Positions 8,227 through 17,017 of a stretch of 64,000 nucleotides of DNA are shown piece after piece. The stretch lies in assembly GCA_964617825.1 (NCBI GenBank), contig CAZTWL010000019.1, positions 1 through 64,000 of the forward strand. Reading direction: 5' to 3'. Each line of letters starts with the position of its first letter. The stretch's first letter is position 1. The DNA is from VSJD01 sp964617825 (GTDB lineage: Bacteria > Verrucomicrobiota > Kiritimatiellia > JAAZAB01). A program made the translations under genes and the position numbers. The notes beneath the pieces were generated by a model, which saw only the letters and a list, made by a program, of their open reading frames with translations, was not told the DNA's origin and did not search any database.

Positions 8227-10056
8227 ATGAATATGCCGCGGGCAAGCATGATCCGTACCCGAATGGGATTGTGTGCGGGTGTGGCCTTTTTGGCGTTTGC
8301 GCTTTCATGCGAAAATGGGAAGGCCGCCGAGTCGTCAAATGCGACCGATTATTCGGTGGCCGCGCACTGGATGTCGTTGCCTGCGACCAATAGGACCGTT
8401 GATGTCTTTTATCTTTATCCGACATCCTGGACCAACACCGGCCCCGTTGTGGAGTATTGCGCCATCGATAATCCGCAAATGCTAAGCAATGCGCCGATTA
8501 ATTTCGCGCGCCAAGCAACGGTCTTTGAGCCCATGGCCAACCTCTATGCGCCATTCTATCGCCAAGCTAACTTGACGCCGAACGATCCGGAATATGTTGC
8601 TGGCATACCCACCATCGATGCGACCGCGGCTTTCGATTACTACATCAAGAACTATAATAACGGGCGGGCGTTTATATTGGCCGGGCATTCGCAGGGCGCG
8701 AATGTGCTGGCTTGTTTGTTGTCCGGATATTTGAAGACGAATTCCGCATTGTGCGCCAGAATGATCGCGGCATACGTGATCGGCTATCCGGTTGCCACCG
8801 CATACCTTGCGAACAATCCGCATTTGAAATTTGCCGAAGGCCCCGGCGATACTGGGGTAATCATTTCATATAACACGCAATCGCCCAACATGCCGCCGGC
8901 ATACAATCCGATTTTATGGGGCATGACCGGCATTGTCATAAACCCGATCCTTTGGACGCGGGATACGACCCTGGCAACTACGAACCAGGGCTTCGGCTCG
9001 TTCATGCCGGATTCAAACGGCGTTTATCAGCGCGTGCAGCAGTATGCCGATGCCAAGGTGGACATTACCCACGGGATATTGCTTTGCAGCACGGCCGATA
9101 CGAATTACCTGGGCCGCTTAAACAATCTCGCGGGCATTGGCGTCTACCACAACTTCGATTATCCGTTTTATTATTACAATCTTAGGTCCAATGCCGTACA
9201 GCGGATACAAAACTATCTGCAGAAAATCGGCGCCGATTACGATGCGGACGGTAAGGCCGACCCAGTGATCTGCCATGGCGCCGGTGGTGTTTTGACGGTG
9301 TTCCTGTCCGGCAGCGGTTATGCCGCATCCGATGCGGCCATGGGCGACCTTTCATCCGAACTCAGCCTGCCACCCATTTCCGGCGATTTTGATGGAGACG
9401 GCAAAGCGGACCCGGCGGTCTATGATCCGATTGCCCGTCAGTGGCGGGTGCGTTTTTCAGCGCAGTCCTACGCTCTGGCGACGTTGCCGATCGGCGACTC
9501 CACCTGTGTCCCGGTCAGCGGCGATTACGATGGGGATGGTAAGGCCGATCCGGCCCTGTACTCGGCGATCTGCGGTCAAATGGGTGTCTGGCTTTCCGGT
9601 TCCGGATATGCGCTGCTGAGCGTTCCACTGGGCGGCACGGGCTGGGTAAACGCCGCCGCGGATTATGACGGGGACAGCAAGACGGACCCGGCGGTGTTCC
9701 AGGCGCAAAGCGGGCAGTTGCAAGTTCTGCTCTCCACCCAGAGCTATGCGCCCTCGCAACTCGTTCTGCAGCCATCCGCCCTCAATCTCCAGCCTGCTCC
9801 CGGCGATTACGATGGGGATGGGAAAGCCGATCCGGCCGTGTTTCAGAGCGAGACCGGATGGTGGTTGATGGCGCTGTCGGGCCAGAGCTATGCCCTAAAC
9901 CTGTTCCAAGGATTGGCGAGCGCCACATTGTCGGCCCGGCCGGGTGATTATGACGGGGACGGCAAGACAGACCCGGCAGTGTATATTCCCGGCATGCAGG
10001 CATATTGCGCCTGTTTATCCGGATCAAGCTATGCCCCGGCCGTCTTGAGTTGGTAG
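8227..10056 (+). CDS. Secreted DUF3089 alpha/beta-hydrolase with six C-terminal VCBS/FG-GAP-like repeats
   Basis: Exported protein with a hydrophobic signal segment (GLCAGVAFLAFALSC); the cysteine is only a weak lipobox match. The N-terminal 330 residues match the DUF3089 family, with the nucleophile elbow GHSQGAN in the position used by lipase-like serine hydrolases. From about base 9229 to the end run six repeats of 37-51 residues, each opening with a variant of DYDGDGKADPA, an Asp-rich calcium-binding loop as in FG-GAP/VCBS propeller blades. The repeats probably form a beta-propeller or a surface or carbohydrate-binding module. Start choice is uncertain: ATGs at 8227, 8233 and 8248 all keep the signal peptide. 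Substrate unknown. Confidence 0.88.
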   Translation: MNMPRASMIRTRMGLCAGVAFLAFALSCENGKAAESSNATDYSVAAHWMSLPATNRTVDVFYLYPTSWTNTGPVVEYCAIDNPQMLSNAPINFARQATVFEPMANLYAPFYRQANLTPNDPEYVAGIPTIDATAAFDYYIKNYNNGRAFILAGHSQGANVLACLLSGYLKTNSALCARMIAAYVIGYPVATAYLANNPHLKFAEGPGDTGVIISYNTQSPNMPPAYNPILWGMTGIVINPILWTRDTTLATTNQGFGSFMPDSNGVYQRVQQYADAKVDITHGILLCSTADTNYLGRLNNLAGIGVYHNFDYPFYYYNLRSNAVQRIQNYLQKIGADYDADGKADPVICHGAGGVLTVFLSGSGYAASDAAMGDLSSELSLPPISGDFDGDGKADPAVYDPIARQWRVRFSAQSYALATLPIGDSTCVPVSGDYDGDGKADPALYSAICGQMGVWLSGSGYALLSVPLGGTGWVNAAADYDGDSKTDPAVFQAQSGQLQVLLSTQSYAPSQLVLQPSALNLQPAPGDYDGDGKADPAVFQSETGWWLMALSGQSYALNLFQGLASATLSARPGDYDGDGKTDPAVYIPGMQAYCACLSGSSYAPAVLSW

Positions 10057-10070
10057 TCTGGTTGGTGACC

Positions 10071-10751
10071 ATGAATCCAAAATCCGTAATCCAAGGGATC
10101 ATTTTTGACATGGATGGCGTGCTCTGCGATTCGGAGCCGTTCATTGCCGAGGCGGCCTGCCGGATGTTTGCGGAGCGGCACGGGGTTGCCGTCAAGCCGG
10201 AGGACTTCCGCCCGTTCGTCGGCATGGGTGAAGATCGTTTCCTGGGCGGCGTTGCCGAAAAATATGGTGTTACCCTCGATATGCCGGAAGATAAGGATCG
10301 GACGTATGCCATTTATCTGGATATCATCCGTGGCCGTTTGCATCCCCTTCCGGGCGTTGCCGAATTTATTGCCGCTCGCCGTCGGTGCGGATTGAAACTG
10401 GCCATTGCCACGAGCGCCGATCGCGTAAAACTGAACGGCAATTTGCGGGAAATCGGCCTACCCATGGAAATGTTCGATGCCTGTGTGACCGGCAACGAAG
10501 TCCTGCATAAAAAGCCGGCTCCGGATATTTTCCTGACGGCGGCGCGCAAAGCGCAGATGACGCCGGCGCTGACTTTGGTGATCGAGGATGCGCCCAACGG
10601 AATCCGGGCCGCGCAAGCCGCCGGCATGCGCGCCCTGGGAATTACGTCCACTTTTGGCGCCGATGTGTTGCGAAAAGCCGGCGCCGATTGGACTGCGCCG
10701 GACTTGGCGCATGTGCCGCCTGCGGTGTGGGCCGGGGATATGTGCAAATGA
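10071..10751 (+). CDS. HAD-superfamily phosphatase / beta-phosphoglucomutase-like
   Basis: Cytoplasmic HAD subfamily IA hydrolase of 226 residues. Motif I is FDMDGVLCDSE with both catalytic aspartates, motif II is ATSAD, the motif III lysine lies in KKPAPDIF, and motif IV is VIEDAPNGIRAA. The cap position and length fit sugar-phosphate phosphatases or beta-phosphoglucomutases. The ATG at 10071 follows the DUF3089 stop by 14 bases; longer in-frame starts would overlap that gene. The first codons contain a degenerate heptanucleotide repeat (AATCCNN x3). It probably opens the transcription unit that continues with the methyltransferase-like gene 43 bases downstream. Substrate unknown. Confidence 0.92.
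   Translation: MNPKSVIQGIIFDMDGVLCDSEPFIAEAACRMFAERHGVAVKPEDFRPFVGMGEDRFLGGVAEKYGVTLDMPEDKDRTYAIYLDIIRGRLHPLPGVAEFIAARRRCGLKLAIATSADRVKLNGNLREIGLPMEMFDACVTGNEVLHKKPAPDIFLTAARKAQMTPALTLVIEDAPNGIRAAQAAGMRALGITSTFGADVLRKAGADWTAPDLAHVPPAVWAGDMCK
10073..10093. repeat. Three degenerate heptamers of the form AATCCNN at the start of the HAD gene
   Basis: The second to eighth codons of the HAD phosphatase gene are made of three 7-base units. Period and position resemble the other heptamer loci in this window. Confidence 0.5.
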
Positions 10752-10794
10752 TTCGCCAATAATAATTAATTCAGGCTTGAAGAGGAGGGGACAC

Positions 10795-12417
10795 ATGCTG
10801 AGCGGCAAAGAATTGGTCTGTGCCGCCCTTCGCGGCGAAAAAACGGAGCGTGCTCCCTGGGTGCCATTTGTTGGGTGCCATGCAGGCTCATTGATTAAAG
10901 CCAATGCCACCGATTATCTGAAATCGGCGGATTTGATTGTATCCGGGATGAATGAAGCCATTCGCCGCTACCGGCCGGATGGCATTCCCGTGCTGTTCGA
11001 CCTGCAGGTCGAGGCCGAAATCCTGGGGTGCGACCTTGTCTGGGCTGACGAAAATCCGCCGGCGGTGACTTCCCATCCCCTGGCCGAAGGCCGTACGCTG
11101 AGCGAACTGCGCATTCCTCAGCTGGGGGACGGGCGCTTGCCTTTGATCATGGAGGCCTGCCGCCGTCTGCGACAACAACATCCTGACAAGGCGCTTTATG
11201 GGTTGATTACGGGGCCTTTCACGCTGGCCATGCACTTGCAGGGCACGGACCTTTTCATGGGCTTGTACGATCAGGTGGCGGACGTGACCAAGCTCATGGA
11301 ATTCTGCCGCGATGTCTGTATCGCCATGGCGGGATATTACCTGGATGCCGGGTGTGACGTCATAGCCCTGGTGGACCCCATGACCAGCCAGATCGGGCCG
11401 GAACAGTTCAAGGAATTCGTGGAACCGTATGCGCGTCCGGTGTTTAAGTTCGTTCGTCAACGCCAGGCCCGAAGTTCGTTTTTTGTCTGCGGCCAGGCCC
11501 AGCAGAATGTGTCCGCCATGGCCGATTGCGGGCCGGACAATATTTCGGTGGACGAAAATATCCCGCTCGATTATGTCCGGGACATCTGTCTCAAGCGCGG
11601 GCTCAGTTTCGGCGGCAATATGCAACTCACGATTGTCCTGCTTCTGGGTTCGCCGGAAGATGCCCAGCGCAATGCCGTTGCCTGCCTGGAAATCGGCGGC
11701 GCGCAGGGATTTGTCCTCTCGCCGGGCTGCGACTTGCCGTATAGCACGCCGGCGGCCAATCTCGAGGCTGTGGCCGAGGTGGTCCATAATCCTTATCAGC
11801 GCAGTATCGTCAAAACCCTGGCCGCTACCAGGCGGGAACAGGGCGTCCTGAATATGAGCGATTATGGGCAGACCGACAAGGTAGTTGTGGATATCATAAC
11901 GCTGGACTCGGAAGCTTGTGCGCCCTGCCAGTACATGGTGGAGGCGGTGCGGAAGGTTGCCCCTGAATTTGAAGGGATCGTTATCTGGCGCGAGCACAAG
12001 ATCAAGCAGCAGGAATCGCTGGTTTTCATGACATCGCTCATGGTGAAAAATATACCGACCATTTGTATCGACGGGCACATCACCTTTGTCTCCCGGATCC
12101 CTCCCCGGGATGAGTTGGTCAATGCCATTCAAAAGCGTATAAACGAGAAGCTGCGCGGCAAAATCAAGCAGCGCCGGGCTGCCCTGCATGTGTTGGGCAA
12201 GACGGAGGCCGAATGCGCGCCGGTGAAGGCCAACATCATCCAAGCCGTGCGGGAGCTGGGCGCCGACATCGATGTGCTGACGATCACCGATGCCGGCAAA
12301 ATTCTGGCCTACGGTGTCATGCGGACCCCGGCGGTCGTCCTGTCCCATTACCAGATCAAGGCGGAGGGCCGCATTCCGGAAGTGCTGGTCATCAAGGAAT
12401 GGATCAAGGACCTGTGA
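10795..12417 (+). CDS. UroD/MtaA-family methyltransferase-like protein fused to two thioredoxin-like domains
   Basis: Residues 1-350 belong to the uroporphyrinogen decarboxylase/cobamide methyltransferase superfamily. Features of the MtaA/CmuA branch are FFVCGQ (C232) and SPGCDLPYSTP (C312), likely zinc ligands for thiol activation. The histidine usual two residues before the first cysteine is replaced. From about 360 a thioredoxin-like domain carries C375-A-P-C378, and a second (about 455-540) keeps only the first cysteine, C474-A-P-V. The total of 540 residues is well above the roughly 340 of plain family members. The start has a strong GAGGAGGGG at 10782-10790. The stop overlaps the CobW GTPase start (GTGA), suggesting the two products work together in corrinoid, methyl or metal handling. 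A heme role is unlikely given these neighbours. Confidence 0.85.
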   Translation: MLSGKELVCAALRGEKTERAPWVPFVGCHAGSLIKANATDYLKSADLIVSGMNEAIRRYRPDGIPVLFDLQVEAEILGCDLVWADENPPAVTSHPLAEGRTLSELRIPQLGDGRLPLIMEACRRLRQQHPDKALYGLITGPFTLAMHLQGTDLFMGLYDQVADVTKLMEFCRDVCIAMAGYYLDAGCDVIALVDPMTSQIGPEQFKEFVEPYARPVFKFVRQRQARSSFFVCGQAQQNVSAMADCGPDNISVDENIPLDYVRDICLKRGLSFGGNMQLTIVLLLGSPEDAQRNAVACLEIGGAQGFVLSPGCDLPYSTPAANLEAVAEVVHNPYQRSIVKTLAATRREQGVLNMSDYGQTDKVVVDIITLDSEACAPCQYMVEAVRKVAPEFEGIVIWREHKIKQQESLVFMTSLMVKNIPTICIDGHITFVSRIPPRDELVNAIQKRINEKLRGKIKQRRAALHVLGKTEAECAPVKANIIQAVRELGADIDVLTITDAGKILAYGVMRTPAVVLSHYQIKAEGRIPEVLVIKEWIKDL

Positions 12418-13364
12418 ACGCCCGATCTCAGATCCCGTTTTTTCTGGTTACCGGGTTTCTGGGCGCCGGCAAAACAAGCTTGATCAAGAATTTTCTGGAA
12501 ACGCATGCAACGCGTCGCCGCCTGGCGGTGGTGCAGAATGAATTCGCCCCCGGCAATGTCGATGGCGCGGAACTGCGCCGCACGGGACAGCCATTTCATG
12601 TCCTGGAAATCAACCGGGGTTCCGTGTTTTGCGTCTGTCTGCTGGCGGACTTCAAGCGTGCGCTCGCGGCCCTGCTTGATGAATGCAGCCCCGAGGCGGT
12701 GATCCTCGAAGCCACCGGACTGGCCGATCCGATAGCATTGGCGCAGATTCTGGAAGCCCCGGAGTTGAAACCGCGCCTGGCGCCGGCCCATGTCTGGTGC
12801 GTGGTGGATACGCTCCGCTTCCTGACCCTGGAACGCAGTCTGCGAAGCATTGCTCACCAGGTGCGCATTGCGGATACCGTCCTGTTGAACAAGATCGATC
12901 AGGCGGCGCCCGGCCAGGTTGACGCTGTCCGCGAACGGATCCTGAAATTGAATCCCTTGGCCCGCTGTATCCCGACGATTCGCAGCAAGGTGGCCTTGGA
13001 GGATGCATTTGCCCCGCTGACGCATCCTCCCGTGGCCCGGATGCTGGCCGGCGCCCATGCAAAATTGAAACCGTGCGGCCGCCCCCCAATGGAGTCAATG
13101 GCATTCCGGTCCACGGGTTGCCTTAGCCCGAAGGGCCTGGACGTTTTCCTGCAGCAGGTGGTTCCGCAAACAATTCGACTGAAAGGTGTTTTTACGCTGA
13201 CTACCGGCGGGACCATGGCCATACAGGCCTGTTTTGGTGAATGGCAGGCGGCGCCATTGGCCGATTACCAGGGGCCGACCGAGTTTGTGGCCCTCGGGCC
13301 GGACTTGGAGCCCGACAGGGTGCGTGCATTCTATGCCGGGTTGGAGGAGAAGATCCAACGATAG
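12414..13364 (+). CDS. CobW/G3E-family P-loop GTPase (metallochaperone-like)
   Basis: G3E GTPase of 316 residues. Walker A is GFLGAGKTS, the switch/Walker B region is EATGLADP, and the base-specificity motif is NKID. The metal-binding CxCC motif of the family is altered here to VFCVC, keeping a C-x-C pair. A CobW C-terminal domain follows (about 215-310). The GTG at 12414 was chosen: it overlaps the upstream TGA by four bases and has AGGA five bases before it. Longer frames would run inside the upstream gene. G3E proteins insert metals (Co, Zn, Ni, Fe) into enzymes or corrinoids. Coupling to a MtaA-like protein points to a zinc or cobamide client, but this is inference. Confidence 0.88.
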   Translation: MNARSQIPFFLVTGFLGAGKTSLIKNFLETHATRRRLAVVQNEFAPGNVDGAELRRTGQPFHVLEINRGSVFCVCLLADFKRALAALLDECSPEAVILEATGLADPIALAQILEAPELKPRLAPAHVWCVVDTLRFLTLERSLRSIAHQVRIADTVLLNKIDQAAPGQVDAVRERILKLNPLARCIPTIRSKVALEDAFAPLTHPPVARMLAGAHAKLKPCGRPPMESMAFRSTGCLSPKGLDVFLQQVVPQTIRLKGVFTLTTGGTMAIQACFGEWQAAPLADYQGPTEFVALGPDLEPDRVRAFYAGLEEKIQR

Positions 13365-13431
13365 GTTGGCTGCCGATTCCAGAATGCAGAAACAATCACA
13401 GCGAAACGGGGAAGGGAGTAGGTATCATTCG

Positions 13432-13456
13432 AACGGCCTTACAAAGGCCGTTTTTC
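13432..13456 (+). terminator. Rho-independent terminator after the CobW gene
   Basis: A perfect 9-bp stem (AACGGCCTT, loop ACA, AAGGCCGTT) is followed directly by a T-run. It closes the HAD-UroD-CobW unit 68 bases after the CobW stop. Confidence 0.85.
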
Positions 13457-13497
13457 AGCCCCAGGGAGCTGTTTTGCGCCGCCGATCGCGATTCAAC

Positions 13498-13516
13498 TTG
13501 CATGCAAATCATGATT
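13498..13516. promoter_or_regulatory. Two abutting palindromes, candidate operator
   Basis: TTGCATGCAA (13498-13507) and AATCATGATT (13507-13516) are each perfect 10-bp palindromes sharing one base. They sit against the -35 box of the aldolase promoter. Position and symmetry suit a dimeric repressor or activator of the sugar-utilisation unit. No regulator gene is adjacent. Confidence 0.4.
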
Positions 13517-13543
13517 GTCAGAAGGGCCAAGGCGCAATAGAAT
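13515..13543 (+). promoter_or_regulatory. Sigma-70-type promoter for the aldolase unit
   Basis: TTGTCA at 13515-13520, a 17-base spacer and TAGAAT at 13538-13543 lie just downstream of the terminator and 24 bases before the aldolase start. The following bases continue TAGAATGCA, which is seen again at 58090. Confidence 0.55.
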
Positions 13544-13567
13544 GCACGCTTAACCAAAGGAGGATCA

Positions 13568-14221
13568 ATGGATTCGATTCGAGCAGAACTCGTGCAGTAC
13601 GGCGTCAAAATTGTGCAGGCCCGCCTGGTGGCTGGGGCCGGCGGAAATATCAGCGCGCGGGATGGCAACATAATTTGGATGAAACCCAGCGGTTTGGCCC
13701 TGGATGAGATGACCCCTGCGGATTTGTGCGGCATGGACTTGAAAACAGGCGTGCAGGTCAAAGGGAAGCGCAAGCCGACATCGGAAGTGAACATGCATTT
13801 GGCGGTTTATCGTGCGCGCGCGGATGTGAATGCCGTATTTCATACCCATTCCCCCTGGGCTTCCGGCGTAATTACCTCGGGCATTACCTTGCGTCCGATG
13901 TTTGCCGAATTTGTCAATGACCTGGGCCGCACCGGGACCGTCCCTTACGTCACCCCCACGACGCAACGGCTGGCCGATGCCATGGGCAACAAATCCCGAA
14001 CCTGTGACACGATTTTCATGGTCAATCACGGCGTACTGGCGGTTGGCGCCACCCAGAAGCAAGCCTATTTCCGCGTCGTTGTCGTCGAGGATGCGGCCAA
14101 ATCCCTCGTTGCCGCCTGCGTCGTGGGCCGGCCCAAATTTTTAAGCCCGCGCCAGGCCAAAGAGATTCTCTCGCTGCCTGCGGTCAAACACCGTACTAAA
14201 ATGGTGGAAGCCGGCGGCTAA
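13568..14221 (+). CDS. Class II aldolase/adducin family protein (fuculose-phosphate aldolase-like)
   Basis: Zinc-dependent aldolase or epimerase of 217 residues, acting on phosphorylated ketoses such as fuculose- or rhamnulose-1-phosphate. The catalytic region KPTSEVNMHL contains the acid residue, HTHSPW gives two zinc histidines, and VNHGVLAVG carries the third. The glycine-rich GAGGNISARDG phosphate loop is intact. The start has a near-perfect AAAGGAGG at 13557-13564. It opens a four-gene unit (aldolase, Gfo/Idh/MocA, zinc dehydrogenase, SDR) that looks like a sugar or polyol pathway. The substrate is not determined by sequence. Confidence 0.92.
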   Translation: MDSIRAELVQYGVKIVQARLVAGAGGNISARDGNIIWMKPSGLALDEMTPADLCGMDLKTGVQVKGKRKPTSEVNMHLAVYRARADVNAVFHTHSPWASGVITSGITLRPMFAEFVNDLGRTGTVPYVTPTTQRLADAMGNKSRTCDTIFMVNHGVLAVGATQKQAYFRVVVVEDAAKSLVAACVVGRPKFLSPRQAKEILSLPAVKHRTKMVEAGG

Positions 14222-14310
14222 GAGTGGATGCCGATGCAATCCGGCCGAGGGTCCCTGGCGGGATTGCGATTCAATAAACAAGCAATTCGGGTTCGTCAAA
14301 GGTGCAATCG

Positions 14311-15657
14311 ATGAAAAAACGCTATGTGCAGGTCGGTGTTGGTGGCCGGTCGGAAATGTATACAAAGGCCATTTTAAAATCGTTTCCCAAGGAAGCGGAA
14401 TTAGTCGGGATATGCGATAATAACCAGGGCCGGTTGGAATTGCGCAACAAGGTGATCGTCGATAACTATAAAGGCCGGTCCGTGCCGGCATATCTCGACA
14501 ACGAATTCGATCGCATGATTCGCGAACAGAAGCCCGACGTTGTGATTGTCACAACGAAGGATTGCACCCATGACCAATATATTGTTCGGGCCATGGAACT
14601 GGGTTGCGACGTGGTCACGGAAAAGCCCATGACCACCGATGCGCGGAAATGCCAGCGGATCATTGATGTTTCCCGCCGGACTGGCCGCCGGGTGCGCGTG
14701 ACTTTCAATTACCGCTATTCGCCGCCGCGTACGCAGGTCAAGGACCTGCTGATGCGCGGCGAGATCGGAAAGGTGCTTTCCGTGGATTTCCACTGGCTGC
14801 TCAACACCGATCACGGCGCCGATTATTTCCGGCGCTGGCATCGTGAAAAGAAAAATTCCGGCGGTCTAATGGTGCACAAGGCCACGCACCACTTCGACCT
14901 TGTCAATTGGTGGCTTTCGGCCGTTCCCGTTCAAGTGTTTGCCATGGGCGCGCGCCGGTTCTATGGCGCCGACAGCGGCATGGCTGCCAAACTGGGATTG
15001 AAAGGCCATGCTGAGCGCTGTCTGACCTGCCGCTGCCAGAAGCGCTGCAAGTTTTATCTCGATCTGAAACAAAAAGTCTGCCTTGCGGATCTGCACTCAG
15101 GCCTGAAAGCGCTGTATTTGGATTGCGAGCGCTATGACGGCTATTTCAGGGATCGATGCGTATTCGGCAAGACCATGGATATCGAGGATACGATGAACCT
15201 GGTGGTGAGTTATAACACGGGGGCCTTCATGTCGTATTCCCTGAACGCCTTTACGCCGTGGGAGGGGTACCGGGTTGCATTCAATGGAACCCGCGGACGC
15301 CTGGAGCACGATTGCGTGGAAAGCGTTTACATCAACGGCGACGGGCGCGTGCCGGGCGAAACCATCCCGAGCGGCACCAAGATCCGGCTTTACCCGCATT
15401 TCAAACCGGCCAAGGATATTCCCGTGGCGGTTGCCAAGGGGGGGCATGGCGGCGGCGACTATCCGCTATTGGCGGATATTTTTTCTTTGCATGCGCTCCG
15501 CGATCCCTATTTGCGCGCCGCGGATGTGGCCGGCGGCGCCTTGAGCATTCTAACCGGGGTGGCTGCGAATAAAAGCATGCGCACTGGCCGTCCGGTGCGG
15601 ATTGACAGTTTGGTCAAGCGCTTGCCTCCGGTTAAAATGACGGCGATGAAGGAATGA
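14311..15657 (+). CDS. Gfo/Idh/MocA-family oxidoreductase with a cysteine cluster
   Basis: NAD(P)-dependent sugar or inositol oxidoreductase of 448 residues. The Rossmann start is slightly unusual (VGVGGRSEMY); the conserved EKPM motif (lysine at the active site) and the substrate domain with HKATHHFD are present. Inserted in the C-terminal domain is C237-L-T-C240-R-C242, then C246 and C257, a cluster uncommon in well-studied members. It could bind a metal or form disulfides. The ATG at 14311 has AAAGG eight bases upstream. It follows the aldolase by 89 bases and shares its direction. It probably oxidises a sugar or cyclitol in the cytoplasm; no signal peptide is present. Confidence 0.9.
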   Translation: MKKRYVQVGVGGRSEMYTKAILKSFPKEAELVGICDNNQGRLELRNKVIVDNYKGRSVPAYLDNEFDRMIREQKPDVVIVTTKDCTHDQYIVRAMELGCDVVTEKPMTTDARKCQRIIDVSRRTGRRVRVTFNYRYSPPRTQVKDLLMRGEIGKVLSVDFHWLLNTDHGADYFRRWHREKKNSGGLMVHKATHHFDLVNWWLSAVPVQVFAMGARRFYGADSGMAAKLGLKGHAERCLTCRCQKRCKFYLDLKQKVCLADLHSGLKALYLDCERYDGYFRDRCVFGKTMDIEDTMNLVVSYNTGAFMSYSLNAFTPWEGYRVAFNGTRGRLEHDCVESVYINGDGRVPGETIPSGTKIRLYPHFKPAKDIPVAVAKGGHGGGDYPLLADIFSLHALRDPYLRAADVAGGALSILTGVAANKSMRTGRPVRIDSLVKRLPPVKMTAMKE

Positions 15658-15754
15658 TCAAGCCGTCCTTTGCTTTGCGCTGGGGGCTATGCAGGGCCTG
15701 TGCCCGACAGGAAGTTAAAAAAGATAAACGATAGAAAAAAGGAGCCGATAATTC

Positions 15755-16801
15755 ATGAAAGCAGCTGTAATCAAGAAACCGGGATTGATTGTCGTCGAGG
15801 ATGTGCCGAAACCAGCGCCGGGCGCCGGCGAGGTGTTATTGAAGATCGAAGCCTGCGCGCTGTGCGGGACCGATCAGCGCGTGCTCTCGGGCGAAAAGCA
15901 TGTGGATGTGAACATCGTGGGCCATGAAATCACCGGCACGGTGGCGGAGGTGGGGTCCGGGGTTCAAAAGATCAAAAAGGGCCAGCGTTATATTGTGCAG
16001 ACGGTCATCGGCTGCGGCCAGTGCCCGATGTGCAAGATCCATCGCGAAAACCTTTGCGAAAAGGGTTTCATTGCCATGGGCTACCAGTTTAACGGAGGCT
16101 TTGCCGAATACATGGTGATGCCCAAAGTGGCGGTTGACCAGGGCTGCCTGATTCCCATTCCGGCCGACCTGGCTGCGGAAACCGGCACGTTGATCGAGCC
16201 CTTAAGCTGTTGCGTCAACGGCATGAAATACATTCCCATGGAGCAGACGGACCATGCCGTGATTTTCGGCGGCGGAATTATCGGCGTGCTCAACGGCCTC
16301 GTGGCCCGCGCGCGCGGCGCCAAGCGCATCACCATTATGGATGTGTCCCAGGCGCGTCTGGATCTTTTGAAAAAACTGGGCCTGCCGTTCGACGACTTTA
16401 TCGACTCGCGCGCCAATAATCCGGCCGACTGGGTCAAGAGCGCCACCGGCGGACGCGGCGTGGATGCCGTGGTTGTGGCCGCTTCCGTGAAAGCGCTGGT
16501 TGGGGTAGGCCTGACCATGTTGCGGCGCGCGGGGCATCTTTCGATCTTTGCCGGCATGCCTAAGTCCGATCCGGTGCTGCCCATCGACACGAACCGCATT
16601 CATTATTACGAGCTCAACCTGCATGGCGCCAACAGCTCTTCGCAGGCGGAGTATCTCAAGGCGCGCGATTTTCTGGTTTCCGGCAAGATTGACGGACGGC
16701 CGCTGGTCACGCATCGCTTCGGTCTTGATAAGTTTAACGAAGCCGTCAAAACCCAGGCCGATCCGGCTTGCGGCTCGCTGAAGATCGTTATTATTCCGTA
16801 A
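15755..16801 (+). CDS. Zinc-dependent medium-chain dehydrogenase (threonine/sorbitol dehydrogenase-like)
   Basis: MDR-superfamily NAD(P)-dependent alcohol dehydrogenase of 348 residues. Catalytic-zinc ligands are C37 (CALCGTD) and the H57-E58 pair in GHEITG. The structural-zinc loop is CGQCPMCKIHRENLC, with all four cysteines present. The nucleotide-binding loop is FGGGIIGVL, and D in IMDVS suggests NAD preference. An AAAGGAG lies upstream of the ATG. The gene is third in the aldolase unit and would oxidise a secondary alcohol of a sugar or polyol. Confidence 0.93.
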   Translation: MKAAVIKKPGLIVVEDVPKPAPGAGEVLLKIEACALCGTDQRVLSGEKHVDVNIVGHEITGTVAEVGSGVQKIKKGQRYIVQTVIGCGQCPMCKIHRENLCEKGFIAMGYQFNGGFAEYMVMPKVAVDQGCLIPIPADLAAETGTLIEPLSCCVNGMKYIPMEQTDHAVIFGGGIIGVLNGLVARARGAKRITIMDVSQARLDLLKKLGLPFDDFIDSRANNPADWVKSATGGRGVDAVVVAASVKALVGVGLTMLRRAGHLSIFAGMPKSDPVLPIDTNRIHYYELNLHGANSSSQAEYLKARDFLVSGKIDGRPLVTHRFGLDKFNEAVKTQADPACGSLKIVIIP

Positions 16802-17017
16802 ACATTTCCATGATGGCGCTCAATCTCCGTCGCCAGGGTTGCCGCGGAGGATTGCGAAATAGAAAGATAATGACTGGACGCGGCGTTCCATCCGAACGAT
16901 CCGATGAGGACTTGGTCGCAGGGCAGTTTCTGCTTCCGGATGGCAGCGCAGTTATCCGGAAGCTTGAACCATTAAATACTGAAAGCCTAAACGGCGATTT
17001 GCGAAAGGAAAAAACAA

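Noticed and set aside
10888..12348. A 486-codon minus-strand frame opposite the UroD-thioredoxin gene
   Set aside because: No recognisable domain or start signal; fully inside a well-supported gene on the other strand.
16802..17017. An 85-codon frame spanning the gap between the zinc dehydrogenase and the SDR
   Set aside because: It starts inside the dehydrogenase gene, ends inside the SDR start, has no domain, and the flanking genes explain the sequence.
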